33,353 nucleotides of DNA. Source: Candidatus Zixiibacteriota bacterium. Lineage in GTDB: Bacteria > Zixibacteria > MSB-5A5 > GN15 > FEB-12. Under the pieces are notes generated by a model, which was not told the DNA's origin, did no database searches, and saw only the letters and a list, made by a program, of their open reading frames with translations. Shown here piece by piece: positions 26,090 through 33,318 of this stretch; positions within the stretch are counted from its first letter, which is position 1, and the number at the start of each line of letters is the position of its first letter. Both the position numbers and the translations under genes were made by a program. The DNA lies in contig JBFMGC010000031.1 of the NCBI GenBank assembly GCA_040752815.1, positions 1-33,353 on the forward strand. Reading direction: 5' to 3'.

Positions 26090-26428
26090 CTATGTGTGCG
26101 CAGTCGCGCGGACAAAATCCTCGCGTACGGGATGAAAGATGTCGATCACGTAACACCGCTTGATCGCCCGCGCTCCGTGCGGTGTCATCGGCGGCAACAC
26201 GAACGGATGCCCCGCGGTCAGTCGATAAGGTATACCCTCGACTGTCAACTCCATCTCTCCTTCAATCACATCCACTATCTGCTCGTTGTGATGCGAGTGC
26301 ACCGGCAGCACCGCGCCATCGTCCAAAATGACATGCGCCACGCTGACATTGCCGGTACTCACCACCCTCGCGCGAATACCCTTGGTGAGTTCAAGCTCTT
26401 TGACGGACTGAAGATCGATAAGTGGCAT
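26090..26428 (-). CDS. Single-domain cupin protein
   Basis: 112 residues, ATG preceded by AGGAG. One conserved beta-barrel cupin: motif 1 LPVHSHHNEQIVDVIEGEMELTV (His-x-His ... Glu ... Gly) and motif 2 LPPMTPHGARA supply a typical metal site of three His and one Glu. Members include sugar isomerases, dioxygenases and simple ligand-binding proteins; nothing here decides among them. Soluble. It stands alone, divergent from the redox operon, so its promoter shares the 26429-26740 gap. Confidence 0.88.
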   Translation of the reverse strand: MPLIDLQSVKELELTKGIRARVVSTGNVSVAHVILDDGAVLPVHSHHNEQIVDVIEGEMELTVEGIPYRLTAGHPFVLPPMTPHGARAIKRCYVIDIFHPVREDFVRATAHT

Positions 26429-26740
26429 AGTTAGTGTCTCCTATGGGCCATTAACTTCCTCGTGAATGTTCTGCGAACCGACTCCTTACGCCAAGTTACG
26501 CCACGACCGGTAAACTCACAAGGGCCACTGATTCTGCGCAACAAATATAAGACATCTTATAAGACCGTGTTAGTCTGGTTATTTGTACTGATCGAGTATG
26601 TTATTGTGCTGCTTGTGGATAGCTTATTGCGCTCAGACGGCCCTGTGCTCGACTTTGTGAAAATTTTCCTAAATTCCTGTTGACCGTCGCCGACATATAG
26701 GTATATTTCTCCAAATTCAGAAAATTCAGAAATGTCATAA
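26429..26740. promoter_or_regulatory. Divergent promoter region with palindrome
   Basis: 312 bases between the cupin gene and the redox operon. It holds a perfect 16-bp dyad TATAAGA-CA-TCTTATA (26546-26561), a probable operator. The stretch 26575-26740 is AT-rich. A plus-strand 73-codon ORF here encodes a hydrophobic helix but has no ribosome site and is not called. Confidence 0.5.
26680..26730 (+). promoter_or_regulatory. Sigma-70-like promoter and direct-repeat leader of the redox operon
   Basis: TTGACC (26680-26685), a 16-bp spacer and TATATT (26702-26707) form a good housekeeping-type promoter 34 nt before the ATG at 26741. Immediately downstream AAATTCAGA is present twice in tandem (26713-26721, 26722-26730). 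This may be a regulator site or 5' leader element. No Shine-Dalgarno is visible before the ATG. Confidence 0.6.
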
Positions 26741-27523
26741 ATGGACCGACCAGACCCTAACAAGGACTACCTGACCACCACTCAGGCGGCACGCCTGCTG
26801 GCGGTCTCACCCGATACGGTGCTCAAGTGGGTCCGGGCTGGGAAGGTCAAGTCATACCGCACCCTGGGCGGGCACTTTCGCATCCCGACTGGCGAATTAG
26901 GTGTTCTTGGCACCACCAAGTCTGCGCACCTTGGCGCCGTTGAAGAAACTACGCCCGTCATGCATCAGTACTGCTGGGAGTTTCTGGCGGCGGGCGGCGA
27001 GATCAAGCCCGAATGCCGTGACTGCATCACCTTTCGATCGCGAGCCCGCCGCTGCTATGAGCTCAAAGAGCTCCCAGGCGGGCTGGGCTGTCTCAACCTG
27101 ATGTGCGATACGTCCTGCACCGACTGCGAATACTACAAGCTGGTCCACGGCCAGGGGCTGAACGTGCTGATTCTCACCGGATCGAGTTCCATTCTGAAGA
27201 GCCAGGAGAAAGTGGAGCAGGTCGAAGGGCTCAGGGTGAAGTTTTGTGTCAGCGAGTACGACGCGGCTGTCGCCATTCAGTACTTCCGGCCCGACTATGT
27301 CGTGGTAGATTGCGCGTTCGGCAAGAAACGCACCGGCAGCATCTGCAACAGCTTATTTGGCGACATTCGCATTCCGGTGGCGCGGATAATTCTCTCATCA
27401 CGCAGTCGCGATATCGACGATTACTGCGATCGCGAAGTTTTCGGCTGGATTCGCAAGCCGTTCGATCTCGAACAGCTCAGGCAGTGCATCCGCGGGGTTC
27501 CGTCAATGGCTGATAATCAGTGA
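26741..27523 (+). CDS. HTH regulator with eight-Cys central region and degenerate receiver
   Basis: 260 residues. N-terminal excisionase/MerR-type helix-turn-helix (YLTTTQAARLLAVSPDTVLKW ... YRTLGGHFRIP, residues 10-50). The central part has cysteines at 78, 92, 95, 105, 117, 122, 126 and 129 (CWEF, PECRDC, RRCYEL, LGCLNLMC, SCTDC), similar to CW-type Cys-rich motifs; it could hold Zn or an Fe-S cluster. Residues ~139-258 follow a receiver pattern with D190 (YVVVD) and K239-P240, but the acidic pair is missing (NVLILTG). First gene of the operon, so it probably regulates it, with redox or metal sensing through the cysteines. That role is inference. Confidence 0.82.
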   Translation: MDRPDPNKDYLTTTQAARLLAVSPDTVLKWVRAGKVKSYRTLGGHFRIPTGELGVLGTTKSAHLGAVEETTPVMHQYCWEFLAAGGEIKPECRDCITFRSRARRCYELKELPGGLGCLNLMCDTSCTDCEYYKLVHGQGLNVLILTGSSSILKSQEKVEQVEGLRVKFCVSEYDAAVAIQYFRPDYVVVDCAFGKKRTGSICNSLFGDIRIPVARIILSSRSRDIDDYCDREVFGWIRKPFDLEQLRQCIRGVPSMADNQ

Positions 27524-27549
27524 GGATATGTATTTGCGAGGTTGTTGGC

Positions 27550-28158
27550 ATGGCTGATCAAGTCAAAGTGAGTAGTGAAGCGACACCGGCAGTGGATCGC
27601 ACTCAGGGTGACGCGTCGGATACACTCAAGATCAAGAAGACCACATTGCGCCTGGTGAAAGGGGATATCACCGTCCAGGCGATCGAGTCGTTCGTGTACT
27701 ATGCCCGGCCTGATCTGGCGCTCGGCTCCGGGTTCGGGACCGCAATCGCCCAGCGCGGCGGCCCGGCTGTGCAGGAGGAACTCAATGGTCTCGGGCCGCT
27801 GGCGACGGGCGACGTTGTCATCACCGCCGCCGGTGACATGAAGGCAGAGTACATCATTCATGCGGTGGGTCCCCGGTTTCAAGAGGAGGATCTGGAAGCG
27901 AAACTCAAACTGACTGTCCAGAACTGCCTGGTGAAAGCAGAGGAAAAGGGAATTCGGGCGATTGCCTTTCCCCCGATGGGGGCCGGGTTTTACGGCGTGC
28001 CGCTCGATCTCAGCGCTCGTATCACCCTGGGCGTGATCGGCGATTATCTGATGCGCCAGACCGGCATCACCGACGTCGTCGTGTGCCTGTTCGACAACCG
28101 TGAGTACCTGCCGTTCCAGAAACAACTGGCGGCAATAGCCGCGCAGAGAGGGAGGTAG
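27550..28158 (+). CDS. Divergent macro-domain protein
   Basis: 202 residues from the ATG at 27550 (GAGG 8 nt upstream); an in-frame earlier start would overlap the previous stop. Macro-domain pattern: LRLVKGDITVQAIESFV at the start, GFGTAIAQRGGPAVQEEL (ligand loop), GDVVITAAGDMKAEYIIHAVGP, and AIAFPPMGAGFYGVPLDLSARI. The usual Asn-Ala-Ala-Asn ligand motif is replaced by YYARPDLALGSG, so ADP-ribose binding or hydrolysis is not assured; another nucleotide-like ligand is possible. It lies 4 nt before the cytochrome-b-like gene. A macro domain in an electron-transfer operon is notable; its job there is unknown. Confidence 0.88.
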   Translation: MADQVKVSSEATPAVDRTQGDASDTLKIKKTTLRLVKGDITVQAIESFVYYARPDLALGSGFGTAIAQRGGPAVQEELNGLGPLATGDVVITAAGDMKAEYIIHAVGPRFQEEDLEAKLKLTVQNCLVKAEEKGIRAIAFPPMGAGFYGVPLDLSARITLGVIGDYLMRQTGITDVVVCLFDNREYLPFQKQLAAIAAQRGR

Positions 28159-28162
28159 GACA

Positions 28163-28840
28163 ATGAGCCTGGAATTCGTTCGCGGTACGCTTCATGATGC
28201 GGCTCTTTGTTTCATGGCTGTAGTCTACATTATTCGAGTTTACTGGCTGACCCGTTTTCCGGCGGGGATGGAGCGCCAGGCGCCGACCAGCGCGGGAAGC
28301 GCCAAACCCCGCAAGAGCATTGTCTATTCGTGGGCCAATGTCGCGATGCCGTGGGCAATGGAATCGACTCGAACCAAGTTCTTTCTCTATCTCCAGTTCG
28401 TGGTCTTCCATCTGGGTGTGACCGCGGCAATAGCGCTCATGTTTTCGATATCGTTTTACTTCAAAGGCGGCCCGCTGCCGCCCACACTGGCGACTATTTT
28501 TAGGATTGTCATCGGCGCGGCTTTTGTCGTCGGCTTGCTCCGGATCATTCGACGAATCAGCAATATCTACGTGCGGGCAATCAGCTCCCCCGATGACCAT
28601 TTCGCGGTCTGGCTTCTGACAGCCTGGTTCGGACTGGGTGTTCTGGCAGCGCCCAACGACTACAGCAACGGCGACTGGCAGGCATACGCGTTCTTCCTGA
28701 TGGGGTCGTTCTTCCTTGTTTATGTCCCCTTCTCGAAAATCTCACACTACCTGTATTACCCGTTTACGCGGTATTACTTAGGCAAAACCCTTGGCCGCCG
28801 CGGCGTATTCCCGATCAGGCGGGCGGCCCCGCAGCGATAG
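28163..28840 (+). CDS. Cytochrome b-type membrane subunit (NarI/TmcC-like)
   Basis: 225 residues, GGGAGG ribosome site. Five hydrophobic helices (about 8-30, 72-97, 107-129, 148-166, 172-195), the NarI/nitrate-reductase-gamma topology also used by DsrM, TmcC and HmcE. Histidines suited to heme b binding are seen in helix 2 (VVFHLG) and helix 5 (KISHYLYYPF). The partner HdrD-like gene starts 12 nt downstream, the usual pairing in which the membrane subunit passes electrons between the quinone pool and the cytoplasmic Fe-S protein. Quinone use and direction are inferred. Confidence 0.82.
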   Translation: MSLEFVRGTLHDAALCFMAVVYIIRVYWLTRFPAGMERQAPTSAGSAKPRKSIVYSWANVAMPWAMESTRTKFFLYLQFVVFHLGVTAAIALMFSISFYFKGGPLPPTLATIFRIVIGAAFVVGLLRIIRRISNIYVRAISSPDDHFAVWLLTAWFGLGVLAAPNDYSNGDWQAYAFFLMGSFFLVYVPFSKISHYLYYPFTRYYLGKTLGRRGVFPIRRAAPQR

Positions 28841-28852
28841 AGGATGTAACTG

Positions 28853-30604
28853 ATGGAAACCACGCTGACAACAAGATCACACAAAGCTGAAATCGTTATC
28901 GAGCGCCTGGGCAAGAAGCTCAATCGCCAGATTGTCGGTTCGCTGCTGGGCTGTGTTCACTGCGGCAACTGTATCGAGTCTTGTCATTATGTATTGGCGA
29001 ATCCGGGCGATCCCACCTACGCGCCCGCCTGGAAGGGCGACCAGTTACGGCGCATTTTCAAGCGCCACTACGACTGGACCGGCCGGATGTTCCCCTGGTG
29101 GGTGCACGCGAAAAGCCTCTATACCGATCAGGATCTCGAAGACCTCAAAGACATCGTGTTCGGCAAGTGCACGAATTGTCGTCGCTGCACGATCAACTGC
29201 CCCATGGGTGTCGACCTGCCCACGTTTAACCGTATGGCGCGCGGCCTGCTGGTTTCGGTCGGCGTGATGCCCGAGGGCGTGGCGGTAGTCAGCAAGGATC
29301 AGTGGGAAATCGGCAACCAAATGGGGGTGTTGAAAGAGGACTATGTCGACACCCTGCAATGGTTGACCGACGAGATGCGCATGGAATACGGAGAAAACTA
29401 CCCGGGTATCCCGATCGACAAGCAGGACGCCAATGTCGTTTACTCGATCAATCCGCGCGAGGTGAAGTACGATCCGAGGACTATCTCCGATGCGGCGATG
29501 ATTTTCAACGCCGCCGGCGAGGACTGGACTATGCCGTCGGAGGGCTGGGACATGACCAATTTCGGTTTGTTCTCCGGCGACGACGATTTGGGTGGGGCCT
29601 GCTCGCGCCGGTTGTTCGAGAAAGTACAGGAGCTGGGCGGCCGGACACTGGTTATCTCAGAATGCGGTCACGGCTACCGCTCCACTCGCTGCGAGGGGCA
29701 GAACTGGGCGAAGATGGATGTCGATTTCAGGATGGAGAGCTCTATCGAGACCATGCTTCGCTATATCAGGGAGGGGCGAATCAAAGTCGACAAGACCAGG
29801 AACGACATCCCGGTTACCTTTCACGACTCCTGCAACTACGCCCGCGGCTGCGGCGTGACCGAGGAGCCGCGCGAACTGCTGCAGCTCATCTGCTCCGACT
29901 TTCGTGAAATGTATCCCAATCGGGCCGAGAATTACTGCTGTACCGGCGGCGGCGGGGCGATGTCGATGTCCGAGTACACGCCCCGACGCTTGAAGTCCGC
30001 GAAGATTAAAGCCGATCAGCTTAAGGCAACCGGCGCCAAGATTGTCGTGACTACCTGCCATAACTGTGTCGACGGCTTGGCCGATCTGATCAAACACTAC
30101 AAGCTGGACATGAAAGTCACACAGTTGGTCAACCTGTGCGCCAACGCCCTAGTGTGGAAACCGGAGGTAGTGGCCGTTCCTGCCGAGGTAGTACCGGTAG
30201 CAGCAGTTGCTGCGAGCCTGGCCGGTTATCGCATACTTGTCGCCGATGATGAGCCGGACTTCGTGACGTTTGTATCAACGGTGCTGGAAGATCACGGCGC
30301 CACAGTGATTTCCGCCAGCGACGGCAACCGGGCGTTCGAGCTTGCCCGCTCCGAGAAACCGGATCTAATCACGCTCGATATCTCCATGCCCGGTAAATCC
30401 GGTATCGAAGTATTCGAGCTGCTGAGACACACTCCGGAGACTAAGCAGATTCCTGTTTGCATTATCACTGGCAAGCCGGAGATGCGGAAATTGATATACG
30501 ATCGTCCTGTCCCGCCGCCTGAAGGGTACCTCGACAAGCCGGTAGACGATGAGACGATCCTGTTCAACGTGCGCAAGACGCTCAAGATCGAGCACGTGGC
30601 ATAG
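28853..30604 (+). CDS. HdrD-like iron-sulfur protein fused to a receiver domain
   Basis: 583 residues. Two ferredoxin-type [4Fe-4S] motifs: C34-C37-C40-C44 (CVHCGNCIESCH) and C106-C109-C112-C116 (CTNCRRCTINCP). The middle carries the HdrD/DsrK/TmcB-type segment (AGEDWTMPSEGWDMTNFGLFSGDD, ECGHGY). Then a CCG domain: C327, C362-C363 (YCCTGGGG), C402-C405 (TCHNC). After a Val/Ala-rich linker (~436-457), residues 458-583 form a full receiver: D465-D466, phospho-acceptor D509 (LITLDISMP), T539 and K562 (LDKPV). Catalytic electron-transfer subunits are normally not response regulators. Phosphorylation may tune electron flow or docking; this is inference. Confidence 0.92.
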   Translation: METTLTTRSHKAEIVIERLGKKLNRQIVGSLLGCVHCGNCIESCHYVLANPGDPTYAPAWKGDQLRRIFKRHYDWTGRMFPWWVHAKSLYTDQDLEDLKDIVFGKCTNCRRCTINCPMGVDLPTFNRMARGLLVSVGVMPEGVAVVSKDQWEIGNQMGVLKEDYVDTLQWLTDEMRMEYGENYPGIPIDKQDANVVYSINPREVKYDPRTISDAAMIFNAAGEDWTMPSEGWDMTNFGLFSGDDDLGGACSRRLFEKVQELGGRTLVISECGHGYRSTRCEGQNWAKMDVDFRMESSIETMLRYIREGRIKVDKTRNDIPVTFHDSCNYARGCGVTEEPRELLQLICSDFREMYPNRAENYCCTGGGGAMSMSEYTPRRLKSAKIKADQLKATGAKIVVTTCHNCVDGLADLIKHYKLDMKVTQLVNLCANALVWKPEVVAVPAEVVPVAAVAASLAGYRILVADDEPDFVTFVSTVLEDHGATVISASDGNRAFELARSEKPDLITLDISMPGKSGIEVFELLRHTPETKQIPVCIITGKPEMRKLIYDRPVPPPEGYLDKPVDDETILFNVRKTLKIEHVA

Positions 30605-30639
30605 CGCGCGAGCGTGACTGCCCGGCAGAGGTGGCCTGC

Positions 30640-32082
30640 ATGGAAAACCAGCGACGTCGGTACAGTGATAAAGTCTTCGATGCCCTGCCCGGTTATCTGA
30701 CCGTGCAGGATCGGAATTTTCGCATAGTCGCCGCCAACGAGTCGTTTCGATCCGATTTCGGCGATTACCAGGGTCGCTTCTGCTACCAGGTTTACAAGCA
30801 GCGGCCCGAGCCATGCGAGGATTGCCCGGTGGCACGCACGTTCCACGACGGACAAAAACATCGGAGCGAGGAGCTGGTAAGAACGCTCGACGGCCGTGCG
30901 GTCTCGGTGCTGGTTTACACGACCCCGATTCTCGGGGAAAACGGCGAGGTCGCCGAGGTAATCGAGATGTCAACCGATGTCACGGAGTTGAAGAACCTGC
31001 AAAAGCAGCTTCGGGACAGCCAGCGCAAGTACCGCCAGTTGTTCGAGGATGTGCCCTGCTTTATCTCGATTCAGGATCGCGAACTGAATATTGTCGACGC
31101 TAACCGGCTACATCGGGAGACGTTTGGTGTCGGCTATGGCCGCAAGTGCTACGATGTGTACAAGCACCGCACCAAAGAGTGCGTGCCGTGCACGGTACAG
31201 CAGACCTTCCGTGACGGCCTCACCCACTCGCACGAAGAGGTTGTGACGTCTCAGACCGGCGAGACAATTAACGTGCTGGTCCACACCGCGCCGGTGCGGG
31301 GCGAGAACGGCGAGATCGAAAACGTGATCGAGATGAGTGCCGATATCACCCAGCTCCGCCAGTTGCAGGACAAGCTGGCCTCGGTGGGGATGCTGATCGG
31401 CACGATCTCGCACGGCATCAAAGGGTTGCTCAACTCGCTCGATGGCGGCATTTATCTGATCAATTCGGGCCTTAAGAAAGACGATCGGGCGCGGATCGAT
31501 AAGGGATGGGATATCGCGCTTCGCAATGTCGAGCGGATTCGCTCGATGGTGATGGACATACTATACTACGCCAAAGATCGCGAACCGAACTGGGAGACGA
31601 TCACCGGCAGCGATCTCGCCAAAGATGTCTGCAATCTGATGGTCGAGCGGGCGAAAAAGATGCAGATCGATCTGGAGTGCGCGATGAGCGGCGACGGCCG
31701 TTTCGAATGCGATCCGCAGATGATCCGCTCCCTGCTAGTCAACCTGGTGGAGAATGCGCTCGATGCCTGCCGCATCGACGCGGAGAAACCGTCGCATCAG
31801 GTGAAAGTCGAACTTCGGGAACAGCCGGAAGCGGTTCAGCTGGTGGTGACCGATAACGGTATCGGCATGGATCGGGAGACTCGCGAGAAGGCGTTCAGCC
31901 TCTTTTTCTCATCCAAGGGAGCGGGTGGAACCGGGCTGGGGCTGTTTATATCGAATAAGATCGCCCAGGCGCACGGTGGGCGGATACTGGTGGAATCGGA
32001 GGAAGGCAAGGGGAGCAGCTTTCTGGTTGAACTGCCGCGTCGCCGGCCACATATTGCTCCGACAGACGCGAATGTGACATAG
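30640..32082 (+). CDS. Histidine kinase with two cysteine-bearing PAS domains
   Basis: 480 residues from the ATG at 30640 (GAGG 8 nt upstream; a GTG three codons earlier is less likely). No membrane segment, so cytoplasmic. PAS1 (~10-115) and PAS2 (~133-240) each hold C-x10-C-x2-C: C48/C59/C62 (EPCEDCP) and C170/C181/C184 (KECVPCT). The H-box is atypical, ISHGIKGLLNSLDGG with H258. The ATPase core is complete: N box NLVENALDAC, G1 DNGIGMD, F box FFSSKG, G2 GGTGLGLFIS. Neighbouring receivers (the HdrD fusion and the stand-alone regulator) are the obvious targets. The cysteines suggest redox or metal-cluster sensing. Confidence 0.92.
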   Translation: MENQRRRYSDKVFDALPGYLTVQDRNFRIVAANESFRSDFGDYQGRFCYQVYKQRPEPCEDCPVARTFHDGQKHRSEELVRTLDGRAVSVLVYTTPILGENGEVAEVIEMSTDVTELKNLQKQLRDSQRKYRQLFEDVPCFISIQDRELNIVDANRLHRETFGVGYGRKCYDVYKHRTKECVPCTVQQTFRDGLTHSHEEVVTSQTGETINVLVHTAPVRGENGEIENVIEMSADITQLRQLQDKLASVGMLIGTISHGIKGLLNSLDGGIYLINSGLKKDDRARIDKGWDIALRNVERIRSMVMDILYYAKDREPNWETITGSDLAKDVCNLMVERAKKMQIDLECAMSGDGRFECDPQMIRSLLVNLVENALDACRIDAEKPSHQVKVELREQPEAVQLVVTDNGIGMDRETREKAFSLFFSSKGAGGTGLGLFISNKIAQAHGGRILVESEEGKGSSFLVELPRRRPHIAPTDANVT

Positions 32083-32100
32083 CGACAGAGGAATACGAAT

Positions 32101-32481
32101 ATGGCCGAAAAGAAAAAAATTCTCGTTGTGGACGATGAACCGGATACGGTGGAGTGGCTGACAGCGTTTTTCGAGGACAACGGTTACGCCACGTCGTTTG
32201 CCTACGACGGCTTCGACGGCTTCGAAAAAGTCAAGGCCGAGGGGCCGGACCTGATCACGCTGGATATCTCGATGGACAAGGAGTCGGGGATCAAGATGTA
32301 TCGCAAGCTTCACGACGACAAGGAGGCGTCGAAAATCCCCGTCATCATGCTGACCGGGGTGACATCGGATTTCAAACGGTTCATCTCGACCCGCACGCAG
32401 GTCGACCCGCCGCAGGCGTATTTCGAGAAGCCGGTCGACCGCGAAGCGCTGCTCAAAAAGGTGCGGGAGCTGATAGGGTAG
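32101..32481 (+). CDS. Stand-alone receiver (CheY-like) response regulator
   Basis: 126 residues, one complete receiver: acidic pair in LVVDDEP, phospho-acceptor in LITLDISMD, Thr in MLTG and the Lys in FEKPVD. It resembles the receiver fused to the HdrD-like protein more than generic ones: both share the PDLITLDISM string and a short insertion with R...PPxxYxxKPVD before the Lys. They are probably duplicates served by the same kinase. No output domain, so it acts by protein contact or as a phosphate sink. Last gene of the operon. Confidence 0.92.
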   Translation: MAEKKKILVVDDEPDTVEWLTAFFEDNGYATSFAYDGFDGFEKVKAEGPDLITLDISMDKESGIKMYRKLHDDKEASKIPVIMLTGVTSDFKRFISTRTQVDPPQAYFEKPVDREALLKKVRELIG

Positions 32482-32582
32482 GAGGCCCCACAGGCTCTTC
32501 TCGCTAGTTCGAATTCCCATTACTTGTCGCGTCAGGTCTCGGTCCGCCCACTCTTCCATCGGGGCCGGACAAGAACCCGCTG

Positions 32583-32730
32583 CCATAGGCGCTAACTTAT
32601 TGTCCGAAGTCGTGCCTGGCGTACCTCCCGGCGCGCCAGGTCACTGGGGCCAATCGGATATACCGCGAAGCATGGGGCCGTGGTGGACGAGGACGTCCAC
32701 CACGCACAAGAGTTAAGTTAGCGCCTGTGG
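32583..32730. repeat. MITE-like element with terminal inverted repeats and inner hairpins
   Basis: Ends match as inverted repeats: AGGCGCTAACTTA (32587-32599) and its complement (32714-32726), extending outward to CCAyAGGCG. Inside are a perfect 10-bp hairpin GTGGTGGACG-AGGA-CGTCCACCAC (32680-32703) and a looser GTGCCTGGCG/CGCCAGGTCAC stem (about 32612-32645). No ORF. It may be a non-autonomous mobile element, a structured RNA or a bidirectional terminator; no target duplication is evident. Confidence 0.6.
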
Positions 32731-32788
32731 AACCCGCCGCAACTCCCGCAACTTCTTGGGTCCTCCCGCGATAATCTATCGAAAGTTC

Positions 32789-32819
32789 TTGACCCGGTAC
32801 TTTGGTACAGGGTTTATCT
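32789..32819 (+). promoter_or_regulatory. MerR-type promoter with 19-bp spacer and dyad operator
   Basis: TTGACC (32789-32794), a 19-bp spacer and TTATCT (32814-32819). The spacer holds the dyad ACCCGGTAC-TTTG-GTACAGGGT (32792-32813), arms matching at 8 of 9 positions. Overlong 19-bp spacers with a central dyad are the hallmark of promoters that MerR-family activators untwist. Located just upstream of the merR-like gene, so autoregulation is likely. Confidence 0.75.
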
Positions 32820-32848
32820 TTGGGAGAACAAACGGAGGTGCGCGAGCG

Positions 32849-33244
32849 ATGTTGATAGGAAAAGTCGCCCAGGCAGCCGGTGTCAATATCCAGACGCTGC
32901 GGTATTACGAACGGCGCGGCCTGGTCAGGTCGCCGGTTCGACGATCATCGGGCTACCGCGAGTATCCCCCGGACGCGGTCGACCGGATTCGCTTTGTAAA
33001 ACGATCTCAGGAGCTCGGCCTTACGCTGGCTGAAATCGGTGAGCTTCTTAGGCTCAGAGAAAGTCAACGGGCACGCTGCAGCGATGTGCGCCATAGAACG
33101 CAGTTGAAAATCGCCGAGATTGACAACAAGATCAGGAGCCTGACCGCCATGAGGAGCGCACTGGCAGTGTTGCTCAGGTCGTGTTCCTCCAACGCGACGG
33201 TCAGATACTGCCCGATTATAGAATCCCTAGAGCCCATTTCATAA
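32849..33244 (+). CDS. MerR-family metal-responsive regulator, mercury-type cysteine triad
   Basis: 131 residues from the ATG at 32849, which has GGAGG upstream; the longer ORF start runs through the promoter. N-terminal winged HTH (MLIGKVAQAAGVNIQTLRYYERRGLV ... SGYREYP), then a dimerisation helix and metal-binding end. Cysteines C77, C112 and C121 are spaced C-x34-C-x8-C, the spacing of the Hg(II) ligands in MerR (C82, C117, C126 in the Tn501 protein). Hg(II) sensing is therefore likely, though related thiophilic metals are possible. No mer transport or reductase gene is seen; the only downstream gene is cut by the window end. Confidence 0.9.
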   Translation: MLIGKVAQAAGVNIQTLRYYERRGLVRSPVRRSSGYREYPPDAVDRIRFVKRSQELGLTLAEIGELLRLRESQRARCSDVRHRTQLKIAEIDNKIRSLTAMRSALAVLLRSCSSNATVRYCPIIESLEPIS

Positions 33245-33318
33245 CCTGACATTAGGCACAGTTTAAGCTTGCGTCATACAACGGCTTATGATACCCGGCC
33301 ATTGAAAGGAGTTGTTCA

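Noticed and set aside
25647-26156. Full 169-codon minus-strand ORF as one gene
   Set aside because: Its first ~55 codons and last few are repeat DNA; only the middle looks like protein, so it was called a remnant.
26462-26683. 73-codon plus-strand ORF with one hydrophobic helix
   Set aside because: Runs through the AT-rich promoter region of the redox operon without a ribosome site; hydrophobicity follows from T-rich codons.
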